Shown here: positions 1 to 5,476 of the stretch, in pieces
Numbering within the stretch: the first letter of the stretch is position 1
How the letters are laid out: every line of letters begins with the position of its first letter
NCBI GenBank assembly: GCA_051878975.1
Contig: JBJELD010000103.1
Coordinates: forward strand, 1-5,950
Direction: 5' to 3'
DNA: 5,950 nucleotides
From: Caccovicinus sp051878975
Lineage (GTDB): Bacteria > Bacillota > Clostridia > Lachnospirales > Lachnospiraceae
The notes under the pieces: generated by a model
Told to the model about the DNA's origin: nothing
The model's input: the letters and a program-made list of their open reading frames with translations, nothing else
The model's database searches: none
Program-made: the position numbers and the translations under genes

Positions 1-31
1 CCTCCACGATCAGCATTTTCAGCATCCGCAT
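1..31 (-). CDS. Response regulator, N-terminal fragment (receiver domain start)
   Basis: Reading leftward from the ATG at 31-29, the ten complete codons before the window edge give MRMLKMLIVE. This hydrophobic first strand followed by an acidic residue is how many two-component receiver domains begin (typically LIVEDE or LIVDDE, where the acidic residues bind Mg2+). An AGAGGA ribosome binding site lies 7 nt upstream (39-44), which supports the ATG at 31; the ATG at 25 would be too far from it. The gene is transcribed away from the pump operon and its upstream region carries a TATAAT box and phased repeats. Only ten residues are visible, so the output domain and subfamily cannot be read; an OmpR-type regulator is inferred from the 11-bp repeats, not from the protein. 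A chance ORF start is the main alternative. Confidence 0.55.
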   Translation of the reverse strand, partial: MRMLKMLIVE

Positions 32-38
32 ATCGGAT

Positions 39-44
39 TCCTCT
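39..44 (-). promoter_or_regulatory. Ribosome binding site of the leftward response regulator
   Basis: The minus strand reads AGAGGA here, followed by a 7-nt spacer and the ATG at 31-29. It is the main support that the short leftward frame at the window edge is a real gene start. Confidence 0.55.
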
Positions 45-126
45 ATCTGATATAAACTTCGCCTGGCGTCAGTAAACGGGCGGGCTGCTCCTGTTTTCCG
101 GCGCTGATTTGTCTTGCGTTATCGGT

Positions 127-132
127 ATTATA
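127..132 (-). promoter_or_regulatory. Candidate -10 box of the leftward response-regulator promoter
   Basis: The minus strand carries a perfect TATAAT. At the -35 position (about 150-155 for a 17-bp spacer) it reads ATTTAT, which is not a -35 consensus; instead that region is covered by two TTCAT repeats 11 bp apart. This is the usual look of a promoter that depends on an activator bound over the -35 region. Transcription would start near 120 and give a leader of roughly 90 nt before the ATG at 31. Confidence 0.5.
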
Positions 133-142
133 CAAAAACTTT

Positions 143-158
143 ATGAACTATAAATGAA
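143..158 (-). repeat. Two TTCAT direct repeats 11 bp apart, facing the response regulator
   Basis: On the minus strand TTCAT begins at 158 and again at 147, exactly 11 bp apart. The second copy ends 10 nt before the TATAAT box at 132-127. Direct repeats of about 11 bp upstream of a -10 box are the known binding pattern of OmpR/PhoB-family response regulators. The same pentamer with the same spacing occurs on the other strand upstream of the pump operon. The binding role is inferred. Confidence 0.5.
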
Positions 159-159
159 A

Positions 160-189
160 TTTTCGTCCGGAAGCAGAAGAAAACGAAAA
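160..189. repeat. Inverted repeat between the divergent promoters
   Basis: TTTTCGT (160-166) and its exact complement ACGAAAA (183-189) are separated by 16 nt. The arms lie about two helical turns apart, which would suit a protein dimer or a pair of sites, but arms this AT-rich can arise by chance. No function is assigned. Confidence 0.25.
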
Positions 190-210
190 ATGCTGTGAAA
201 AAAATGTGAT

Positions 211-248
211 TTCATGCTGAGTTCATCTTTGATTCAGGTCTTTTTCAT
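211..248 (+). repeat. Four TTCAT-type direct repeats in 11-bp phase upstream of the pump operon
   Basis: TTCAT starts at 211, 222 and 244, and TTCAG starts at 233, so four pentamers occur at exact 11-bp steps on the plus strand, pointing toward the operon. This matches the site architecture of OmpR/PhoB-type response regulators, which bind head-to-tail to repeats of about one helical turn. Repeat 3 covers the expected -35 region of the TATGAT box at 254-259, and repeat 4 ends 5 nt before that box. That distance is shorter than the 10 nt seen on the leftward side, so repeat 4 may not be used, or the site may have a different effect. Confidence 0.55.
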
Positions 249-259
249 GGAAGTATGAT
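229..259 (+). promoter_or_regulatory. Candidate promoter of the pump operon
   Basis: A TATGAT -10 box at 254-259 (five of six consensus bases) is preceded by TTGATT at 229-234 (four of six) with a long 19-bp spacer. The poor -35 and spacing fit an activated promoter, and the phased TTCAT repeats overlap the -35 region. Transcription would begin near 266, within the palindrome cluster at 261-277, and about 28 nt before the first start codon. No better promoter was seen between the divergent genes on this strand. Confidence 0.45.
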
Positions 260-260
260 A

Positions 261-277
261 AGGTGTCACCTGACAGG
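261..277. promoter_or_regulatory. Overlapping palindromes at the operon start site, candidate TetR operator
   Basis: The 17 bases AGGTGTCACCTGACAGG hold three perfect small palindromes that overlap: AGGTG-T-CACCT (261-271), TGTCA-CC-TGACA (264-275) and CCTG-A-CAGG (269-277). They begin just after the -10 box and span the predicted start of transcription, where a bound repressor would block initiation. Two TetR-family proteins encoded by the operon are natural candidates to bind here. No second copy was found upstream of 4826. The operator role is inferred. Confidence 0.45.
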
Positions 278-279
278 AG

Positions 280-286
280 AAAGGAG
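280..286 (+). promoter_or_regulatory. Ribosome binding site fixing the first TetR start
   Basis: AAAGGAG lies 7 nt before the ATG at 294. The upstream in-frame ATG at 255 lies inside the -10 box and has no such site, so 294 is the start. The downstream paralogue, which also begins MPTERF, confirms this. Confidence 0.8.
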
Positions 287-293
287 TGAGAGT

Positions 294-584
294 ATGCCAA
301 CAGAGCGATTTTTTACATTAAATGAAACCAAAAGAAAGAGAATCTGCGATGCAATCATCTGCGAATATCATAGAACCTCTTACGGGGAGATGCAGATTTC
401 CAAGATTGCACGGAACGCAGACGTATCCAGGGCCAGCCTGTATACCTATTTCCGAAACAAAGAGGACTTGTTTCGATTTGCGCTGGAGCAGATCCGGGAA
501 CAAAAGGAAGAAACCGAAAAATTGGACCTGACAAAAGCCAGTGAAATTATTTTGCAGAGATCAGAAGGGAGACAACATGAATAA
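294..584 (+). CDS. TetR-type DNA-binding protein without ligand-binding domain (96 aa)
   Basis: This 96-residue protein is essentially a lone TetR N-terminal domain. Residues 10-27 form the first helix, residues 35-53 the helix-turn-helix (ISKIARNADVSRASLYTYF, with the family hallmark YTYF), and K56-E57-D58 starts the usual fourth helix. TetR proteins are normally near 190-210 residues, with a C-terminal half that dimerises and binds ligand. Here only about 30 Lys/Glu-rich residues follow, and no room remains because the adaptor gene starts 8 nt before the stop (shared ATGAATAA at 577-584). It matches the regulator at 4826 without gaps over residues 1-62, with about 29 identities by hand count. 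The overlap suggests translational coupling to the adaptor. It may be a small DNA-binding modulator of the operon, or the remnant of a regulator that lost its C-terminal half by deletion; the intact frame and strong ribosome site favour expression. Confidence 0.8.
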   Translation: MPTERFFTLNETKRKRICDAIICEYHRTSYGEMQISKIARNADVSRASLYTYFRNKEDLFRFALEQIREQKEETEKLDLTKASEIILQRSEGRQHE

Positions 585-1704
585 GAAAATGATCATTGGC
601 GGAGTCATTGTGGCTGCTGCCGCCTGTGCATTGATTTTGCCGAAACTTTTTACAAAAAAGCCATTTGCAGAGGCAGTGGCGGATCCGGTCGTGGAGATTA
701 CGCAGCCGGAGACAAAAGATATCATTCTTTCTACCGGGCTGGTCGGAAAGGTGGAGCCGGAGGATGTGGTGTATGTTTATCCGAAGGCTTCCGGCGAAGT
801 GACAGAGGTCTGTGTGAAGGCCGGAGAAATCGTTGAAGCCGGTCAGATCCTCTGCGTTCTGGATACCAAGCAGATTGAAGGAGCCAAGAGCTCGCTGGAT
901 TCCGCGGAGCTGGCCCTTACCCAGGCCAAGGATGAGCTTTCCAGGCAGTCCATTCTGTATGCAGGCGGAGGCATTTCCCAGCAGGCCTATGAACAGTATC
1001 AGAACAATGTAAAATCGGCCCAGATCGCCTACGACAATGCGAAAGTGAACTATGACAATCAGGTATCCTACAGCCAGATTCAGGCGCCGATCTCCGGTGC
1101 GGTGGAGATCTGCAATATTGAAGTGTTTGACCAGGTTTCCCAGGGAAATCTTCTCTGTGTGATTTCCGGACAGAGCGCAAAAATCGTCTCCTTCTCCGTC
1201 ACCGAGCGGATCCGCAATTATCTGCGGGAAGGGGATTCGATCAAGGTAGAGAAGGACGGAGAGTCCTTTAACGGAGAGATTACGGAGATCAGCTTTATGG
1301 CGGATTCGACCACCGGCCTGTTTAAGGTAAAGGCACGGCTGGATCAGAACGTGGACGGCTCCAAGCTGCCTACCGGCTCCATGGTAAAGCTGTATGTGGT
1401 ATCGGAAAAGGCGGAAGGAGTTATGACGGTTCCGGTGGATTCCGTATATTATGACGGCGGACTTTCTTATGTATATACCTGCGATATGGATACACAGACC
1501 TTACATAAGGTCCAGGTGGAGACCGGATTGTATGATTCGGACTGGATTGAAATCAAGTCCGGAATTGACTGGGATACTCAGGTACTGACGACATGGAGTT
1601 CCGAGCTTTATGAGGGCGCAAAGGTACGTCTGAAGGGAAGCGCATCGGAACCGGAGAGCGCGGCTGATGGCAGCGCAGAGGCGGTACCGCCGGCAGCACA
1701 GTAA
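577..1704 (+). CDS. RND efflux membrane fusion protein (periplasmic adaptor, AcrA/MexA-like)
   Basis: A 375-residue HlyD/AcrA-family adaptor that should link the RND permease to an exit path outside the membrane. Residues 5-21 are a single hydrophobic anchor after MNKK; the Cys at 17 lacks a convincing lipobox. Residues about 64-97 are the first lipoyl half, with G73 and G83, and residues 100-165 form an alpha-hairpin. Residues about 166-194 are the second lipoyl half (QAPISGAV), followed by a beta-barrel near 200-280, a membrane-proximal domain near 285-355 and an Ala/Glu/Pro-rich tail. The hairpin tip has R123, L127 and S134, the exact R-x3-L-x6-S spacing that in AcrA contacts TolC. The start at 577 is chosen over the upstream GTG at 541 because AAGGGAG (565-571) sits 5 nt before it and a membrane anchor follows directly. 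It overlaps the preceding gene by 8 nt, and the permease begins 13 nt after its stop. The substrate is unknown. Confidence 0.93.
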   Translation: MNKKMIIGGVIVAAAACALILPKLFTKKPFAEAVADPVVEITQPETKDIILSTGLVGKVEPEDVVYVYPKASGEVTEVCVKAGEIVEAGQILCVLDTKQIEGAKSSLDSAELALTQAKDELSRQSILYAGGGISQQAYEQYQNNVKSAQIAYDNAKVNYDNQVSYSQIQAPISGAVEICNIEVFDQVSQGNLLCVISGQSAKIVSFSVTERIRNYLREGDSIKVEKDGESFNGEITEISFMADSTTGLFKVKARLDQNVDGSKLPTGSMVKLYVVSEKAEGVMTVPVDSVYYDGGLSYVYTCDMDTQTLHKVQVETGLYDSDWIEIKSGIDWDTQVLTTWSSELYEGAKVRLKGSASEPESAADGSAEAVPPAAQ

Positions 1705-1717
1705 AGGGGGCGGGAAC

Positions 1718-4700
1718 ATGGGAATTACAAAATTTGTCCTCAAGCGTCCGGTTACCGCAGTGCTGGCCATTGTGTGTCTGATCGTATTCGGCCTTCAGTC
1801 GCTTTCTGGAATGTCCATGGAGCTGATACCGGATATGGATATGTCCATGATGATCATTGTTACGCGATATTCCGGCGCCAGCCCGGAGGACGTAAATGAA
1901 TTGATTACCAAGCCGCTGGAAGATTCCGTCAGTACCCTTTCCGGCTTAAGCTCCATTTCCTCCAATTCCAGCGAGGGTACCTCCATGATTATGCTGGAGT
2001 ATGAATATGGCACGGATATGGATGAAGCGTATGATGACCTGAAGAAAAAGGTTGATATGGTGGCCAATATGGAGCTGCCGGATGATGCAGATACGCCGTC
2101 CATCATTGAGATGAATTCCAATGCAGGCGCCGATATGTCCCTGGTTGTGGACCATCCGGGAAAGGAAAGCCTGTACAATTATGTAAATGATGAGATCGTG
2201 CCGGAATTTGAAAAGCTGTCCGATGCAGCGGAGGTGGCGATCACCGGAGGTTCGGAGGAATACATCAAGATCGAACTGATTGATGAAAAGGTGAGGCAGT
2301 ATGGCCTGACCATGGCTTCTATTGCAGCGGACATCGCAGCAGCGGATATTTCCTATCCGGCAGGAAGCACTATGGTGGGAAGTCAGGAGCTGTCTCTTAC
2401 CACAAGAATGAAATATGATACCCAGGAGGCTCTGGCGGAGATTCCGCTTACCACCGGCAGCAATGAGATCGTATATCTGGAGGATGTTGCCCGCATTTAC
2501 CGGGCCTCCGATGAAGAAGACAGTATTGCCCGTTACAACGGCAAGAACACGATCTCCCTCCAGATCAGCAAGCAGCAGAGTTCGACTTCCATGGCCCTGT
2601 CCAAGGCGGTGAACAATGTGATCGATTCTCTGACCAGACAGGATCCGGAGCTGTCCATTACCGTAGTCAGCGATAATGCAGATTCCATAACCAGTTCGTT
2701 AAAATCGGTGGCAGAGACGCTGATTCTTGCAATTATTATTTCCATGATCATTATCTGGCTGTTCCTGGGCGATATCAAGGCATCCATGATCGTCGGAAGT
2801 TCCATTCCGGTATCGATCCTGGTCTGCCTGATCTGTATGGAGCAGATGGGAATGACGTTAAACGTTATTACTTTGTGTGCGCTGACACTTGGCGTCGGTA
2901 TGATGGTTGACAACTCGATCGTTGTGCTGGAAAGCTGCTTCCGTGTGACGGATGCCAGAAAATCGGGATTTGTGGAATACATGAAGGATGCACTGGAAGG
3001 AACCGGCATCGTCGGATCTTCCGTTATCGCCTCAACGGTAACCACCTGCGTGGTATTCCTTCCTCTGGCCATGCTGAAGGGCATGACCGGGCAGATGCTT
3101 GGCCCGCTGGGATACACGATCGTATTCAGTATGGCGGCTTCCCTTCTTTCTTCGCTTACGGTCGTGCCGCTGTGCTACATGCTGTACCGGCCGAAGGAAC
3201 GGGAGAAGGCACCGCTTTCAAAACCGATCGTGCGCCTTCAGAATGCATACCGCAGCGCCATGCGTGTGATCCTTCCGAAAAAGAAAACCGTTATGATCAT
3301 CTCCGTCCTGCTGCTGATCGGGGCATTCAAGCTGGCCGGCCACCTGAAAATGGAACTGATGGCTTCCGATGACCGGGGAGAGGTAGCAATCAGCATTGAG
3401 ACCCGGCCGGGTCTGAAAACGGAGCGGATTGATGAGATTCTCAAGCAGGTGGAAGAGATCATCGTGCAGCATGAGGATCTGGAGGCCTATATGACCACCA
3501 GCGGCGGAAACGGCATGATGAACAGCGGCGATGCCAGCATTACTGCTTATCTGAAGGATGACCGGAAGATGAGCACGGAGGATGTGGCAAACCAGTGGAA
3601 AAAGGAGCTGCAGAATATTACCGACTGCAACATTACCGTGGATGTCAGCGGTTCTATGAGTATGATGTCCTCCTTCGGTGAAAGCTTTGAAACGATCATC
3701 AAGGGCGCGGATTACGATGAGGTGCAGGAGGTTTCCAACAAGATCGTTGCGGAACTGATGGAGCGGCCGGAGGTAACCAAGGTACATTCTGATGCAGAGA
3801 ATTCCTCACCGGTTGTGGAGGTCACGGTAGATGGCGCGAAGGCAAAAGCGGTCGGTCTGACTGCGGCACAGATCGGAAGTACGTTAAACCAGATCGTCAG
3901 CGGAATTGAGGCAACTGAGCTGGATATTGACGGCAACAATATTTCGGTTATGGTGGAATATCCGGAAGGAACCTATGAGACGCTGGATCAGGTGTCCGGC
4001 ATTGTTCTGACGACCGGAGTCGGCGGCTCGGTACAGCTGACCGATGTGGCAGATATCGGATTTAAGGACAGTGCGGCCACGATCCGACGGGAGGATAAAC
4101 AGTACAAGGTTACGATTTCCGCAGATTATACGGAATTGGCGGATGCAGGAACGCAGATGAAATTAAACCAGGAGGTGGTTCAGCCCAACCTGACGGAAAC
4201 GGTTACGACCGGTCTGAATTCCATCGATCAGTCGATGAATGAGGAGTTTGCCGCTATTTTCGGCGCCATTGCAACGGCCGTATTCCTGATTTTCGTGGTA
4301 ATGGCCATGCAGTTTGAATCTCCGAAATTCTCCCTTATGGTCATGGTGACGATTCCGTTCAGCTTGATCGGTTCGTTCGGAATGCTGTGGCTGGCAGACA
4401 GTGCCATCAGCATGGTATCGCTGATCGGCTTCCTGATGCTGATCGGTACGGTGGTAAATGCCGGTATCCTATATGTAGATACGGTAAATCAGTACCGGGA
4501 TACCATGGACCGCGACACGGCTTTGATCGAGGCCGGTGCCACCCGTATGCGTCCGATCCTGATGACCACCCTGACGACCATCATTTCCATGATTCCGATG
4601 GCATTTGGCTGGGGAAGTTCCGGCGAGATGACGAAAGGTCTGGCGCTGGTAAATATCGGCGGTCTGACGGCATCGACATTTTTGAGCCTTCTGATGCTTC

Positions 4701-4774
4701 CGGTATTTTACTGCATCATCAGCCGGACTCCAAAGGAAATGGACAAAAATCTTCCAAAACCGAAAAAAGAGTAG
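1718..4774 (+). CDS. RND-family efflux permease (AcrB-like, HAE1-type)
   Basis: A 1018-residue inner-membrane permease driven by proton flow, close to the size of AcrB. TM1 lies at about 9-29, the first extracytoplasmic pore/docking loop spans about 30-330, TM2-TM6 lie at about 331-490, TM7 at about 521-541, a second large loop spans about 542-843, and TM8-TM12 lie at about 844-1001. The repeated loop-plus-helices design is the RND hallmark, and the loops are long enough for full docking domains. TM4 carries the relay acid in GMMVDNSIVVLE (D398); the AcrB D408 position is N399. In TM10 the AcrB K940 position is V913 (GTVVNAGIL), while R943 and T950 (RMRPILMT) match AcrB R971 and T978. The ATG at 1718 has AAGGGGG 7 nt upstream. 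Drugs, lipids or other amphiphiles are possible substrates; sequence alone does not decide. The HME metal-pump type is less likely because its methionine metal sites were not recognised. Confidence 0.95.
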   Translation: MGITKFVLKRPVTAVLAIVCLIVFGLQSLSGMSMELIPDMDMSMMIIVTRYSGASPEDVNELITKPLEDSVSTLSGLSSISSNSSEGTSMIMLEYEYGTDMDEAYDDLKKKVDMVANMELPDDADTPSIIEMNSNAGADMSLVVDHPGKESLYNYVNDEIVPEFEKLSDAAEVAITGGSEEYIKIELIDEKVRQYGLTMASIAADIAAADISYPAGSTMVGSQELSLTTRMKYDTQEALAEIPLTTGSNEIVYLEDVARIYRASDEEDSIARYNGKNTISLQISKQQSSTSMALSKAVNNVIDSLTRQDPELSITVVSDNADSITSSLKSVAETLILAIIISMIIIWLFLGDIKASMIVGSSIPVSILVCLICMEQMGMTLNVITLCALTLGVGMMVDNSIVVLESCFRVTDARKSGFVEYMKDALEGTGIVGSSVIASTVTTCVVFLPLAMLKGMTGQMLGPLGYTIVFSMAASLLSSLTVVPLCYMLYRPKEREKAPLSKPIVRLQNAYRSAMRVILPKKKTVMIISVLLLIGAFKLAGHLKMELMASDDRGEVAISIETRPGLKTERIDEILKQVEEIIVQHEDLEAYMTTSGGNGMMNSGDASITAYLKDDRKMSTEDVANQWKKELQNITDCNITVDVSGSMSMMSSFGESFETIIKGADYDEVQEVSNKIVAELMERPEVTKVHSDAENSSPVVEVTVDGAKAKAVGLTAAQIGSTLNQIVSGIEATELDIDGNNISVMVEYPEGTYETLDQVSGIVLTTGVGGSVQLTDVADIGFKDSAATIRREDKQYKVTISADYTELADAGTQMKLNQEVVQPNLTETVTTGLNSIDQSMNEEFAAIFGAIATAVFLIFVVMAMQFESPKFSLMVMVTIPFSLIGSFGMLWLADSAISMVSLIGFLMLIGTVVNAGILYVDTVNQYRDTMDRDTALIEAGATRMRPILMTTLTTIISMIPMAFGWGSSGEMTKGLALVNIGGLTASTFLSLLMLPVFYCIISRTPKEMDKNLPKPKKE

Positions 4775-4825
4775 GAACTACCAGTAAAAAGCCGACTTTG
4801 ATTCGGAATATCAGGAGGAAACAGG

Positions 4826-5449
4826 ATGCCGACGGAACGGTTTGAGCGTTTGTCTGAGAAAAAAAAGCGGATTATCTACCGGGCAGCCGTGCAGGAACTG
4901 TGCAGAGGGTCCGGCGATGATTTGAATGTCTCAAGAATCGCGGATGCCGCCCAGATATCACGGTCCAGCTTTTATACATATTTTGCTGGCAAAGAAGATG
5001 TGTATCGGATGCTGTTTCGTCAGTCCTGGCAATGGATTCTGAATGTGAATCAGAGAGAATTGCTGGAGTGCGGCGGTGATTTCTGGAAGATGCAGGAGGA
5101 GGTCCTGCCGCAGCATATGCAGGCAGGCAAGAAGGATTATGTCTGCAGGCTGGTGTACCAGTCTGCAGAGCATACGATCCTCCCGGATTTCCGGCAGCTG
5201 CAGAGAACAAAACAGGAGGAGTATCAGAGACATAAAACCTGGGTCTACAGGCATTTGGACCGGAAGAGCAGAATCTGGTGGAAGGAAAGCGAATTTGATA
5301 TTTTGCAGGATATCTGCTGGTCACTTCTGTTTGCTGCCGTTCAGGGATGCCTGCAGGGTTCCAGAAATGAACATGAGACAAACGAGCATTTTCGCAGAGA
5401 GATCTTACAGTTAAAACGATTTTATCAGAATAGGCTCTCGGAATCTTGA
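4826..5449 (+). CDS. TetR/AcrR-family transcriptional regulator (207 aa)
   Basis: A full-length TetR-family regulator. The N-terminal DNA-binding domain occupies residues about 10-60, with helix-turn-helix VSRIADAAQISRSSFYTYF at 35-53 and KED at 56-58. The remaining 145 or so residues are a helical, Trp/Gln-rich C-terminal domain (residues near 70-75 and 140-180) expected to dimerise and bind an effector; it does not resemble a C-terminal subfamily I can name. The start has AGGAGG (4813-4818) 7 nt upstream. It lies 51 nt after the permease stop with no terminator between, so it is probably the last gene of the operon and part of a feedback loop on its promoter. The palindromes at 261-277 are the best operator candidate. 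Its first 62 residues align without gaps to the short TetR-type protein at 294, suggesting common origin. Confidence 0.92.
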   Translation: MPTERFERLSEKKKRIIYRAAVQELCRGSGDDLNVSRIADAAQISRSSFYTYFAGKEDVYRMLFRQSWQWILNVNQRELLECGGDFWKMQEEVLPQHMQAGKKDYVCRLVYQSAEHTILPDFRQLQRTKQEEYQRHKTWVYRHLDRKSRIWWKESEFDILQDICWSLLFAAVQGCLQGSRNEHETNEHFRREILQLKRFYQNRLSES

Positions 5450-5476
5450 GCCTGCCGACTAAGATTCACCAGTCGG
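5441..5476. other. Interleaved inverted repeats at the operon 3' end (possible pseudoknot)
   Basis: Two perfect inverted repeats interlock: GAATCTT (5441-5447) pairs with AAGATTC (5461-5467), and CCGACT (5455-5460) pairs with AGTCGG (5471-5476). The order is A-B-A'-B' with no shared bases, the arrangement of an H-type pseudoknot with loops of 7, 0 and 3 nt. The 3-nt loop is short for crossing a 7-bp stem, so the two hairpins may instead be alternatives. The first arm contains the last codons of the TetR gene. No T-run follows, so this is not a standard intrinsic terminator. It could also be an insertion-sequence end structure or target. Confidence 0.4.

Noticed and set aside
255..293. Upstream ATG at 255 as the start of the first TetR-type gene
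   Set aside because: It lies inside the candidate -10 box and has no ribosome site, whereas 294 has AAAGGAG at 7 nt and gives the MPTERF start shared with the paralogue.
541..576. GTG at 541 as the adaptor start
   Set aside because: It would add 12 residues before the membrane anchor and has no ribosome site; 577 has AAGGGAG at 5 nt.
613..639. Lipoprotein signal around Cys17 of the adaptor
   Set aside because: The residues before Cys are all Ala with no Leu at -3, and a hydrophobic stretch continues after it; a plain membrane anchor fits better.
2533..3117. Long minus-strand open frame of 194 codons within the permease gene
   Set aside because: It is antisense to conserved TM2-TM6 coding sequence and shows no recognisable domain; it is a shadow of permease codon use.
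4771..4781. Small hairpin GTAG-GAA-CTAC after the permease stop as a terminator
   Set aside because: A four-base stem with no T-run is too weak; the TetR gene 51 nt downstream is more likely co-transcribed.
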